Shown: positions 46,745-57,468 of the stretch, one piece after another
Layout: every line of letters begins with the position of its first letter
Numbering within the stretch: the stretch's first letter is position 1
Assembly: GCA_973895155.1 (NCBI GenBank)
Contig: OZ316896.1
Location: 13,392,001-13,456,000 of the forward strand
Length of the DNA stretch: 64,000 bases
Direction: 5' to 3'
Origin: Marsupella aquatica
Taxonomy: Eukaryota > Marchantiophyta
The notes under the pieces: generated by a model
Databases searched by the model: none
Told to the model about the DNA's origin: nothing
The model's input: only the letters and a program-made list of their open reading frames with translations
Position numbers and translations under genes: made by a program

Positions 46745-46819
46745 GGCCGGCGCCAGAGAATTGAACCAGGATTAGCCACAAAATCTCGACAGTCTAAAGC
46801 ATCGCACGTATTGCCGGCC
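46745..46819 (-). other. tRNA-like fragment
   Basis: On the minus strand this 75-base segment begins GGCCGGC and ends GCCGGCC, a perfect 7-bp acceptor-like pairing. It contains a B-box-like GGTTCAATTC at the expected distance from the 3' end. There is no convincing D-arm or A-box and the T-stem does not pair, so this would be at best a decayed tRNA or tRNA-derived repeat. Confidence 0.3.
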
Positions 46820-47650
46820 ACTGTAGTTTTGGGGAAATGAACTGTCTGCTGAAAATCACTCGTTCTAAGAGAATCGACGATTGATATTGCTTGATACTCT
46901 CTCACAGGTTCCCAGATTAGTCGGCCCGCATTTTTCTGCAAAGCAGCCGGGTTTTGAGGCGCTTTGCGGCAGTCTTTTACTAGGAGCTTTACTCGGGGCT
47001 TTACTCGGATTCTGGATTCAGCACTGCTCCGAATCGGCAATTTGCACATCTCGCGGCGTCTCTTTTCTATATTTCCAGATTTTCCGGAAGTGCTGTATCC
47101 ACAGTAGGCTCTCCTAAGTGCACAATCCATAAGTGGAAACCCCAACTAATTGCAACGACGCCATGTTTTTCCTTTTTATTTGACTGTATTTGTACTTTTT
47201 GTTACGTGCAAGAGAGCTGCACTAAATGACAAACATTTGATTGGAAAACCAGTTAGTGTTTATGAACAGTTATGTTTAAGCGCACAATTCCTTGACGTAA
47301 CTCATTGACAAGTGCATGTCATTTTAGGTAGAGTACAAATTTGCAGCTACCAGATGGGGAATATCGTTCAGGGCAACTGTACACTGTTATTGATAAATGC
47401 AATTGCAGGTTTTTGCACTGATGACAAAGTGCAAATTTGAGTACAAACCAGATGCCTCTTGGGAGGAGTGTGCATTCAGAGAGAGCCCATTGTAATACTT
47501 CCAAGAATCCAAGTCACTGAGGTGAGGAGCACTTCACAGTATAGAGTCCTGTAAATCACAGCTGGATGAGTGCTCCTGTAGGATGAGTCCTCCTGTAGCA
47601 CTACTTACGGGTGTCTTGCATGTGAAAATTTGTGGCCCTCAACATTCCTA
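46820..47650. other. intergenic
   Basis: A 154-codon minus-strand frame (46681-47145) crosses this stretch and the tRNA-like fragment; no domain was recognised and it is probably chance. Confidence 0.4.
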
Positions 47651-47654
47651 AATA

Positions 47655-47782
47655 TGCACTGTAAAGCAGTTTTGCTTGTCCACATGATCTGTGTCACTTT
47701 TTGTCTCATTATCAAATTGCACTGTAAAGCAGTTTTTGCTTGTCCACATGACCTGTGTCACTTTCTGTCTCATTCTCAAGTC
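47655..47782 (+). repeat. 64-bp tandem duplication
   Basis: GCACTGTAAAGCAGTTTT begins at 47655 and 47719, and both units continue through CACATGAYCTGTGTCACTTT and TGTCTCATT. Confidence 0.92.
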
Positions 47783-48905
47783 ACAGGTCTGGCAGTCAAA
47801 GACAGGAAAGTTTGGGGAAAGTTTGGGGCCCTTGCTCTTAGAAACCCTCAATGACTGCCGTCAGGACTGCCTGGGGAGAGGGTTGTGGCATGAAAGCCTC
47901 TCGCATTCATAGCTGCCATCAGTTCAATTAAAGGCTGGTTTTTTCTTATGCAAGAGTGTCTTAAACTTGGCAGCAATGGCTCCTAATCAAGGTTGTGATG
48001 ATAATACAACTAAACAGAATCTTTACTTTTGACATCTTCGTGTGACATAGGCTGAGGCGATGCAATCCTGGTTCTTATAACAGTGTACTCACCGACATGG
48101 ATGGACATCCATTCCCCTCCTAAAAGTTGGGGATTACTTGCAAGAGTGGAGATTATTTGGATTGCTGGGGTCTTGTTACGCAAAAGGGGAGGTAGGTGGG
48201 GCTGGTTGAAGGTTGAATAAAACAGCAATAGCGTACGCTTGGTCTTAGGAAGAACATTGGTGGAGCTTGGCTGGCATGAATGTTGTGCCTCAATCAGCCC
48301 ATCTAAGATGGACTTTGTCAATTGGCACCTTCCCACGCTGTACTTTTCTATTCTAGCAGCCCAGCATCTTATCACTTGTCTATGGTACAGTCAGCCCAAA
48401 TTTTCTGAAATTGGTAGGAAGTTTCCATTTTAATTTCCCTGTCCCCCAAGCTGTTCAATATTAGTGACATGTCCACCAAACAATTTAATTGTCAGGCTGG
48501 CCTATTTGTAAAAGGGTTGATTTAACCAGATTATCAATTCAACTAGTTTGGGGAATAGGATTGTAAAATACCATAAGAATTTTATTGCAAATGCATCACA
48601 GAGGTACAGCATAATTATGCAAAGGTGACCATCAATCACAACAATGTCTGTCTGGGCTGAACTTCCTAGAACAACATGTAATGGCAGACAAGGCCTGAGA
48701 TGAGATTGTAGTTCTATGATCAAGTCTAGACCACCTAGGTCCCTGAAGAAGAAAATTTGAGACATAGAAGGTAGGAAACCAGAGATTCTTGGATAGTGGT
48801 TTGATGAGAGTGATGGCATTTGAGCAGCTTGGCTCCTCCAAATAGAATAAGGAAAATGCAGGTGAAGGTTTAGTTTGCTTGTTTTGATTCAAGGTGTTTG
48901 GAAAA
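47783..48905. other. intergenic
   Basis: Nothing recognised beyond short frames. Confidence 0.45.
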
Positions 48906-48909
48906 CCGG

Positions 48910-49140
48910 CACCATACAATCATGAGCACAACCGGCAAGCATAGACACATTGATATCAAGAGATGTGTGGTTCACCTCCACTGGGACTACATCCATGAGA
49001 ACAAAAAGCCTTTTACTAAACTTTGGTCACCATGGTCACACAAAGTCTCCTTGTCCAAGCTCTCATATTAGCATCTAGCTAGCTCCCTCAACAACAAGCA
49101 TGAGTCTCCGAGTAAAGCTCTCCCTAGCCCCTCTATATGC
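48910..49140 (-). mobile_element. decayed antisense Copia LTR fragment
   Basis: Read on the minus strand, GAGAGCTTTACTCGGAGACT, then CATGGATGTAGTCCCAGTGG and AGGTGAACCACACATCTCTT align in order with the 5' LTR of the Copia element at 58959-59379 (GAGAGCTTACACTGTGGAGACTC, CGTGGACGTAGCCTC, AGGTGAACCACATATCTCTT). No internal coding region is attached, so it may be a solo LTR or fragment of a related family. Confidence 0.65.
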
Positions 49141-49404
49141 TAGATGCAAGAGTCATGATTAACTACCATTAACACCCTAATGGTGATTTATCCAAAGTAA
49201 CTAGGAGTTAACCCAAGACTAGAGTTAACCCTTACACAAGGGAGCGACTTGCAAAACTAGTTGCAATGTTTTTTGGGGGACTAAAAGTTGTTCATCGTGA
49301 AATGCAAGTCCCCCATTACACAATGAAGTAGAGTGATTTTAATGTAAGTGCCCACTTATAGTGTAAAGTTTGAGTCCTCAAAATAATAAAGTGTAAGTGC
49401 CCAA

Positions 49405-49535
49405 GTCCAAAGAAGCATGGTTGTGTGGTAGCTCATTTGAATGGTGACCAATAGTTATTGGGTTGGAATGTTATGTCCAAATCTTCTTTTTCTATGGGGT
49501 TTCACAAATTTAATGCTTAAATTTTAAAAATAAAA
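49405..49535 (+). mobile_element. short tRNA-derived SINE (family B), copy 2
   Basis: A 131-base body is flanked by the 13-bp direct repeat TGTAAGTGCCCAA at 49392-49404 and 49536-49548. It has an A-box-like GGTAGCTCATTTGAATGG, CTATGGGGTTTCACAAATTT and an A-rich 3' end (TTTTAAAAATAAAA). Collinear with the copy at 37431-37564. Confidence 0.85.
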
Positions 49536-49548
49536 TGTAAGTGCCCAA

Positions 49549-50755
49549 ATCTAACCTTGCAAGATGTGAAGGAATTCATGATAAGGTCCTTTTGGACCAT
49601 CTACTGTGAAAACTGACACCAAGTAACATTACAGTGCATACTCAAAAGTAATATTCACTAGTTAGGGTAGTACCTCTAACCCGTAGACCGTTTGCTTACT
49701 TTATACACGCGTGCTTGGGCCATTATTAAAGTCGTGTTCCACTTAAAGACAGCTGCTTTCTATATAAATTAGAATTAGAAAACATGTGAATTAGAATTGT
49801 GGACGAGACACTCGCTCCATTGTGTATGGGTAGGCACGCGCAAAAGAGTAGTGGGTATAACTTTACAAATATGTAAAGTGGGTTGTACATTCACTATGAA
49901 TACGAGTGTAGAGGAGGTCTGGTGGAGATGTTAAAGAATGACTCAAGTTGAAGCTTCTCGAGTGCTACTGCAACTTGGTTCCACGTAAGACCCGTCAAAA
50001 AAAGAAGAAGAAAGATATTGACCCTTACTGTAGGGTCCTCCTGATTTCACCCCATACAATTTCCCGTCTGCAATTAAAATTTGACTCCAACTAACGCAAA
50101 TGTTACTACCCTCCATACCAGCTGTCTTACTCAATTCTGTCATCTAGGGACAATCAGTTTGTTATCTATACTCAACTCTTGAACAAAGTTTAACTTTCAT
50201 TACACTAAACCCCTTGCACTAAGTCATTGATTGTAATTTCTCTGGTAGCATTTGTTTTCAATTTTAGACAGTGTTTAAGAGTAGTGACGGGCATGGGGAG
50301 TCTGCCTAAGAGAAACCCTTCCTATGCATATGAATGGATGTTTGGGCTAGTTTGAAGGGTTGCGTGCATCAAGGCTTCCAGGCTGGTCATGGCTAACGGG
50401 CCAATAAAGGTTAACTTGAGTTCTGGATGCTAAGCAAATTGAGATACTTGAGTAACTTGCCTGTCTTTCTTTCTGTGCAACATTGATTGTTTTTAATTCA
50501 AAGAAATTGGAATGCCCCTAAACATAAAACTCCTGTCGTCCCTTCATTTTTCATTCTTATACTATTTTCATCAAGAGAATTAAAATACTCTGTTAAATTG
50601 TATTTTAAACCCTTTCATCAAGAGACTATAAACAATCTTAAATTTTACATGACAAAAGTAGTTAGAGAAGGTTTCAAAAGGACTCCCAACATTTTGTCAG
50701 TAGGGCTGAAATTGTTAGTACTTATTTGTTATTTTAAAGGGATGGCACTACGGTA
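49549..50755. other. intergenic
   Basis: Nothing recognised. AT-rich in the last 300 bases. Confidence 0.45.
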
Positions 50756-50756
50756 A

Positions 50757-50870
50757 CCTGGGTCGTGGCTACCGTTTCTACAAGTCGAGGTCAACCTGCG
50801 TCATGGCTACGAAGCTACTCTAGTCATGGCTACGGGGTTAGCCTTGGTCAAGCCTACCGGGCCACCTACC
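50757..50870 (+). repeat. imperfect GTCATGGCTACG repeats
   Basis: GGGTCGTGGCTACC, GCGTCATGGCTACG, AGTCATGGCTACG and TTGGTCAAGCCTACC follow one another at 25-40 base spacing. Confidence 0.6.
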
Positions 50871-51691
50871 AATGTGACGAAGTCCCTTTCCTCCAGGGTT
50901 TCGACTGTACTGTAAAGTACTAAAGTGTAAACGTACGCAGCGGTGACAGAATCCAACGGATTACAGTACAGGCGTACTGTACACGCCCGCCGCCGTCGCT
51001 GCTCAGTTCTGCGAGGACGGATTAAACCAGGTGTGTAAACTTTATTGTTACTTTAGCCTTCTCTCCCGCGGTCCCGCCTCCATCTTGCCAGGTTGCGCGG
51101 GGCACGGACAGGTGCCAGCGTCAGAGCTCGCGTGGCAGTGTGACACCACCTGCCTTACAGTCATTATTAATCCCAGCGTCGCCTTTGCCACCTCTAAAGA
51201 TGAAAGTGCAGCTCATCAATATTCAAAGGTAGTGCCAGTTTCCCTTGTCTGGCGGGACAGGCCACGACGGTCGACGGCCTTATCAGGCACCGCTAAACAG
51301 GGGCTGCTGCCAAGTGCCACCGCCGCTTAATTAAGGTAATATGCTATAACTGACAGGAGATTATAGCCGGTGCTCTAATCGTGGCGCCGTTCCGTAATGA
51401 GATTTTGCCGTATGCGAAAGCGGTTTCAAGATTATAAAGTCTGAAGTTGGGTCACGATTTCACGTATTTCGGTACGCCGCTAAAGTCGGAGCTTCGCTAA
51501 TGATGAGTTCGAAAGATGGGGAGTAAATTAAAGAGGGAATGCTTGGTTGCCTCTACCAGTAAAACTTTAGTTCGTCAGTCCAAGAAAACTTGTTACCCTG
51601 AACAAGCCCCTTTTAATCAGCTGTACACTAAGTTATTCTATAAAAATATACATATATAAGACAAAAGTACACAGATCCCTACCTTGCCTTA
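50871..51691. other. GC-rich flank of the Harbinger element
   Basis: Contains a small perfect inverted repeat TACAGTAC-AGGC-GTACTGTA at 50962-50981. A 99-codon frame at 51031-51330 has no recognised domain. It is the target-side DNA of the Harbinger insertion. Confidence 0.4.
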
Positions 51692-51953
51692 GAGCATCTC
51701 CAACGGTGGCTGGGTCCGTTACACTAACGCTATCTTAACCAAACCCCGTAAGACAGAGGGAAAAAACCTAGCCCAACGGGATGCCGCTAGCGCTATCGCA
51801 CATCCCGCATACGGGGTTTCAGCTTACGCAAACGCTAAAGTTTGCCTCGCATAGCGCATTGACTGTATAATTTGGCCCTCGACGGGGTTTATCCAGATCA
51901 CGATCTGACGGTCGTGGCAAGGCTGTGCTCCGTGCGGGAAGGAGATCATCCGT

Positions 51954-53117
51954 GTGAAACTCCCCAAAATGCAAACTGAAGCGTTTCCCGCTTCGACTCG
52001 AGATTCCACTCTACAACATTGGAATTGGGGATGGCAGATACACGTTTTCCAAGCGTGCATTCTGAAACTTCAAGTGTTGATTCAGAAGTCTGATGTGTAC
52101 TGGACCAAGATTGAGGCCCATTTCACGAAAGCCATGTCTGAATTCAGGAGGAAGTTCCCAGGTATCGTGAAGAACGTCCCAAGGTCGATTCGCTCATTGG
52201 GATCGAAATGGAGCGAGATCAACCATGACTGTGCAAAGTTTACCGGAGCCATGTCAACAATCATTGAGTTGAATGAGTCTGGCACAAACGAAGAGGAGCA
52301 AATGGAGAAGGCAAAGGCACTTTACCAACAAACTCACAAGAAGGGCCTGGAGTTTACTATGGATGGCGCCTGGAAAATCCTGAAGGATTCTCCAAAGTGG
52401 CAGGTTGTAGCACGATTGAACGACAAGCATCTCGAGCGAGCCTCCAAGCGGAAGAAGGCCAAAAATTCCCGAGATGCAGAAAGCGAAGCAATCGATTTGG
52501 CCGATGATGATAGCCCCACGAAAGAGAGTGCTACACCTGAGATGGTTACCGATCGCCCGATTGGTAACAAAAAAGCTAAAGAGTTGGCTGCATTGGAGAG
52601 AAAGGCGTTGAAGAACAAGAGCTCATTGGCTGAATCGACATCGGCAATTGCAGCTGCATTAAATCGGAGAGCTCGAGCCATGGAGGATGTGTATGAAATC
52701 CAATTGTTTTCAGTGAACATGGAAAACCTCGATGAGCAGACACAAAAAAATTTGAGAAAGAAGAGGGAGGTGGCAGAGCTGCAGCTCATGAAGCAACTAA
52801 AATCAGTGGAACCCTTGAGGAAGGAATCTGTGTCCCTCACCAGGACAATGCAAGACCAAGAGAATGTGCCACCATTTCGAACACATAGAGAGGGCAGTAC
52901 CAATCAATTCCATGGCGTTGAAGGGGAGGACGGGGAAGAAGATGGTGAAGATGTTGAAGACCTGGAAGACTCGCCTCCGGTTGGAGAGGATGCCCACAAT
53001 TCGGTTGGTGGCGAAAGCAAAACGCCCATGCACAATGAAAGTCAGCCATGGATGGAGGCCTATCTGCAGACCTCCATCCAGTACCAAGACGTTACCAATT
53101 TATACAGCTTCATGTAG
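51954..53117 (+). CDS. Harbinger Myb/SANT-like accessory protein
   Basis: A 387-residue open frame with the features of the DNA-binding ORF1 protein of plant PIF/Harbinger elements. The conserved part spans about 43-150: IQKSDVYWTKIEAHF, then PRSIRSLGSKWSEINHDCAKF with the Trp of the Myb-like third helix, SGTNEEEQMEKA and AWKILKDSPKW. Residues 165-285 are Lys/Glu-rich with probable coiled coil, and residues 318-350 are very acidic. Residues 1-42 do not look like the family's usual N-terminus, which carries the first Myb Trp; the true start may come from a spliced or frame-shifted upstream segment. Known role: it binds subterminal DNA and helps bring the transposase to the nucleus and the ends. 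The frame has no internal stop. Confidence 0.88.
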   Translation: MKLPKMQTEAFPASTRDSTLQHWNWGWQIHVFQACILKLQVLIQKSDVYWTKIEAHFTKAMSEFRRKFPGIVKNVPRSIRSLGSKWSEINHDCAKFTGAMSTIIELNESGTNEEEQMEKAKALYQQTHKKGLEFTMDGAWKILKDSPKWQVVARLNDKHLERASKRKKAKNSRDAESEAIDLADDDSPTKESATPEMVTDRPIGNKKAKELAALERKALKNKSSLAESTSAIAAALNRRARAMEDVYEIQLFSVNMENLDEQTQKNLRKKREVAELQLMKQLKSVEPLRKESVSLTRTMQDQENVPPFRTHREGSTNQFHGVEGEDGEEDGEDVEDLEDSPPVGEDAHNSVGGESKTPMHNESQPWMEAYLQTSIQYQDVTNLYSFM

Positions 53118-53432
53118 TTTTACCAGACAATCAAATAGCAAGCAATGTCAAGGCATTGAATACAGTGACTCATGCCTGGGGTAATGTACATGATTGAATT
53201 CAGGAATACAGACTGCCATTTTTATATTGCATTGCAAATGTATCCACATTTCCTCCTATTTTGAAGAACCACATTGTGTCTACAAATTGCTAAGTGTTTG
53301 CAGCCATGATTGTCGCATCATAATTCTGTGTGCAATGGAGCTTATGGGCCAAACACTGCCAAGCTCTGTCGATCCCTACGATACTAAAAAACATGGCCAA
53401 CTCCTTGCACATCATCTGCAGAGTATGAATCC

Positions 53433-53911
53433 TCAGGGAGATCGCCACTCCCATCTATAGCCACTGGAATCGAGTTTGCCATCCTCCGAGTCAGAAGACA
53501 AGTTGGAAGGATTGTCCCTCCATTCCTTCTCTCTCTCCTCCTCTTTCTCGAGCTCAAATCGAACAATAGCTCGTGCCTTCCTTCGAGCCTTGAACTTCGG
53601 TCTTGGGACAATTGGAATGTAGTACTCCTCTTGCAATGGCGGGGCTACATTTGCTGGTACCTGTGGTGCCACTACCGGGGCCGGAGTCACAGCTCTTGCT
53701 CGCACAACGCTACCTTCGCCAACAACGGGTGCCACTACGGGAAGGCTCGACCGAGCCTGGGATGAGCTGCCCTCCTCCACATGATGTGAGATGGTGTGGT
53801 AGCAGGAGCAACGTCTTCGGAATCGCTTGATGACAACATAATCACGTCTGCACCACTCGAGCTGGAGACATGCTTGCCATATCTTTTAATCACAACCTTT
53901 GGCCTCGCCAT
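53433..53911 (-). pseudogene. third ORF inside Harbinger, frameshifted, unknown
   Basis: On the minus strand ATG 53911 opens MARPKVVIKRYGK followed by a Ser/Asp-rich stretch (LSSSDSEDVAPATTPSH). Near 53780 the reading must change frame once to continue as EEGSSSQARSSLPVVAPVV, an alanine/valine/proline-rich part, then PRPKFKARRKARAIVRFELE, an acidic EKEEEREKEW run, and a stop at 53433. Together the halves would give roughly 160 residues with basic N-terminus, disordered centre and basic/acidic tail. It is not the Myb-like protein or the transposase, and I do not recognise it. It could be a lineage-specific third element gene or a captured host fragment. Confidence 0.5.
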
Positions 53912-54432
53912 AGTGCAGAAAATGGAGGATATAGGCCAAACAGCTTGCCTCAAGGAAATGGAGATGCTGAACTCAGAGAATCAAAGGAGATGGTGATGGA
54001 CGAGCGCTGTGGGTGGACCCTTAGGGAGACGGGAACCCACATTGGGATTCAGGAATACAAAGGCGCGTTGTCGAAGGCTTAAGAATCTGCCTCACAAAAT
54101 TGTGTGAGACTGTGTGAAGACGTGCATACCAAAGCTGTGTACCGTTGAACGTATTGTGTGGGTACTAGACGTTGTACACACATGAATTGCAATTAATTGT
54201 GTGGTTACCTTTCAGCATCGCTTGTGCGAGTCCAATGGCCATAGGGATGTGATAGGGAAAGAGAAGGGGAAGATTCCAACCTTAATTCCATACGCATTGA
54301 TCGAACCGGGGCTTTGAATTCAGTTCCACAATTTAGGGTACATTGCTCAAACAGAGCTTTCTGAAAAAATAAAACGGTATCCTATCCAAGGACTCGTACT
54401 AGGCTGAACTCTATCAGCTGCTGATCACTAAA

Positions 54433-55752
54433 TCACTCCTCGTCTTCTTCACCTCTGATTTGCCACAAATGTTCTACCAGATCCTCCCTCAGTTGATGAG
54501 CTCTTTCAGCGTTGGCAATCAATTCCACATTGTGTGTCAGCCCTGCAAATGTCAGTGGAGGTCGTGGCCTGTGCTGCCACTGAGCCTCATTCCTCTCAAA
54601 CAAATAATCTTGTGTCAACTCAAGTTAGTCTGCCTCGTCCTCAATGATCATGTTGTGTAAAATCACTGCTGCTTTCCATATCAACTGCATCTGATCTCGG
54701 CTCCACCATCGTGCAGGGTTCTTCACCATTGCAAACCGGGCTTGAAGCACACCAAAACATCGCTCCACATCTTTCCGCATTGACTCTTGTCGCTTGGCAT
54801 ACCATTTCCTCTTCGCACCTTGAGGATCGGCTATGGTTTTCATAAAGATGGTGTAGTCAGGGTAGATGCCATCGGCCAAGAGATAGAACATTTTGTACTC
54901 ATGGCCGTTCACAAAAAACGTAACATTTGGAGCTACCCCATTCAACAAGTTTACCAAGAGTGGAGATCTATCAATGACATTGATGTCATTATTAGATCCA
55001 GGAATACCAGCAAAGGCATGCCATATCCAGAGGTCTGAGGTTGCAATTGCTTCAAGGACAATTGAATTTAAACCATCCTTGTCTCAAAATTGGCCTTGCT
55101 CTCCCACTGGGCAATTCTTCCATGTCCAGTGAGTGCAATCCAGGGATCCAAACATTCCTGGGAAGCCTCGCTTTCGATTGATCTCCATGTGCCTTCGTAC
55201 ATCCTCCTTTGTAGGATGCCTAAGGTATTCGTCTCCAAAGCAATTCACAATAGCTTCCACAAAGTGCTTAAAGGCAGATATGGCAGTAGACTCTCCAATC
55301 CTGACGTATTCATCCACTGCATCCCCTGCTGAACCATAGCACAACATCCGCAAAGATGCTGTCATTTTTTGGATGCTGCTGAGGCCTGGTTTCCCAACAA
55401 CATCGGGCCTCTGCACAAAGTAATGATCTTCAGGGAGAATCTTATTGTGAATGCGGATAAAGAGTTGCCTTCTCATCCGAAACCGCCTCCTAAACAAGTG
55501 AGGTGGAAATGCTGCAAACTGTGAGAAGTAATCTCCCCAAATTCGATCGTGGCCTGCAACATGATCACGAAATATGTTTGGGGAGCGGCCAATTATCGAA
55601 CCTCCGTGTGTTCGATTCAAGACATCAGACATCTCTTCCAGCATGTCACTTTCTTCAAGCAATTGGGTGATGTGATCGGCAAGGACATCTTCAATGTCAT
55701 CATCAGACAATGCCCGATCAGCTGTCCATTGTTCGAATTGAGCACGTTCCAT
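54433..55752 (-). pseudogene. PIF/Harbinger DDE transposase, two in-frame stops
   Basis: One continuous minus-strand frame starts at ATG 55752 (MERAQFEQW) and ends at 54433. It is broken only by TGA at 55084-55086 and TAA at 54625-54627. Catalytic residues are visible: first Asp in GSLDCTHWTWKNCP, second Asp in LLADGIYPDY, and Glu in RKDVERCFGVLQ. HAFAGIPGSNNDINV and KAAVILHNMIIEDE are further family signatures. The N-terminal region carries IFRDHVAGHDRIWGDYF and FRRRFRMRRQLF, the usual pre-catalytic helix segment. Both breaks are single-base stops in an otherwise good frame, which indicates a recent loss. The transposase would cut and join element ends at TTA targets. Confidence 0.92.
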
Positions 55753-56401
55753 ATGGAACACAAAGAATGTCCAGAAGGATGAAAAAAATGAGAATTTGTG
55801 TTTGACCGTATAGAAAAGGATGATGCAGCGAGGGTGTCGATTTCCATTTGCAGGTGAGGCCTATCATATACACATTGTCCGATGAACAATTGCACATTGT
55901 TGAAATCCACTACGATTTCGTGCCAATGTCTCAACCCACCCACGACTTTAAAAAAGTGTGCCATTGATTTCGTGGAGCAATATCAGCCGAAACTCTCGAG
56001 AAATGGATGGATTCAATTGCATAGACTTGCGCGTTCAAGAGCAAAAGGCCAAGGCCAGGGCACAGAGGAGCGCAAATTTGTGAAATTGGATGTGAGAATT
56101 CATGGCAGCAAGAGGTCAACGGAAGTATGTCCAACGCGCAAGCTGGTGCAAGCTTGCGCATTGCCTTTAGAGAGTAGACCCCTGAAATTTTGGGAGCAAA
56201 AGCACCACAGATGACCACGTGCCTCGCCGATAAAGTAACGCGTGTCCATGTCATATAGCGCAGGAAACTATCCCGTCACCAGTGGGGTTGCGTTCTGACA
56301 AACCCCATTAAGCATATAGCGCATCCCAATAATAGCTGGGCCATTGCGCTGTATTAAAGGTGTAGCGTAAAGAAATCCCATCAGCGTTGGAGATGCTCTT
56401 A

Positions 56402-57368
56402 CCACCACAAAAATTGTCTCGTGAGCTTGACCATGTCCATGTGTATGCATGCAATTGGGCTGTAGTTTCTTGTTGTAGTACTAATGCAATGTCCTAGTCA
56501 GGATTTGAAACAGTTATGGGTTTTGTTTTCAAATTATTTTAGAATTTTGTTAAGTTGGGACGCCATGTGCTTGGAGCGCCAGTGTTGCTTTCTCTTGTGG
56601 TTCTATGAAGGAGCATAGTCCTTTCATGGGTTTAGACAAGCATGATTATTTAGTAGGTTTGGGCAAAGGCAATGACAATTTTAGGCAGGCAAGAAGTCAG
56701 TAGGGTTTAGGGTAGAAGCAAATCTTTACCCCAAGTATAAACTAGCAAAGCCATGTGGGAAAGACTCTTTTCGGATGATTTTAGTATTTATGTTTAGGAT
56801 GAGCCTTTTGGGATATGCCATATTAGTCTTGAAAGTGTGTATTACTAACAATAACCATACTATCCTTGGACCACAATAACCAGTAGGGAGTCAGAGGTTT
56901 AGGGTTTAAAGTTTATGGTTTGGAATCAGATGAATTGAGTTTAATTAAATTGGCAGTGTTTATTGCCACAAGCATGTCATTAGCTGTAAATATTTCTGAT
57001 CATGATTCAATATTGCTTAATATGAATGCAACGAGAATCAGGGCTATCGACTACTAACAATATCCAATGAAAGGGAAAACACCAAAGAGGGAATCAGAAT
57101 GACATGAACAAATATAAACCTCCTTTCAGTTGATGTGAAGGTGTAATGTACTAGTGTCTCATGTAAAATAATGACTACATCCCCTTTCTTTCATATTGTC
57201 CAAAGACCACCCACACCCAACTCTTGCACTATAGAACTAGCTGGTCGAATGTTTATGGGGGACATTAATATTCTCTGTCATTGAAATTGCATACATAAAA
57301 ACCTTCAATTTGGAGGTAGTCCTAAGGCTTGGGAAGACCCTAGGCTCCACTTCATTCACCAATTCAAG
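56402..57368. other. intergenic up to assembly gap
   Basis: AT-rich, nothing recognised. Confidence 0.45.
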
Positions 57369-57468
57369 NNNNNNNNNNNNNNNNNNNNNNNNNNNNNNNN
57401 NNNNNNNNNNNNNNNNNNNNNNNNNNNNNNNNNNNNNNNNNNNNNNNNNNNNNNNNNNNNNNNNNNNN
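57369..57468. other. assembly gap (100 N)
   Basis: Exactly 100 unknown bases, the conventional placeholder for a gap of unknown size. Neighbouring distances across it are not reliable. Confidence 1.

Larger units (their letters stand above)
51692..56398 (+). mobile_element. complete PIF/Harbinger DNA transposon
   Basis: The element is 4707 bp. Its terminal inverted repeats are perfect over 14 bases: GAGCATCTCCAACG at 51692-51705, and its reverse complement at 56385-56398. It is flanked by the TTA target duplication typical of PIF/Harbinger at 51689-51691 and 56399-56401. Subterminal zones on both sides repeat TAGCGC and ACCCC(G/A)T motifs, as expected for transposase or accessory-protein binding. 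Inside are a Myb/SANT-like ORF on the plus strand, a DDE transposase on the minus strand with two in-frame stops, and a third minus-strand ORF between them. The structure is complete but the transposase is broken, so this copy could move only with help from another. Confidence 0.95.

Noticed and set aside
46681-47145. 154-codon minus-strand frame
   Set aside because: Passes through the tRNA-like fragment and has no recognised domain; most likely a chance frame.
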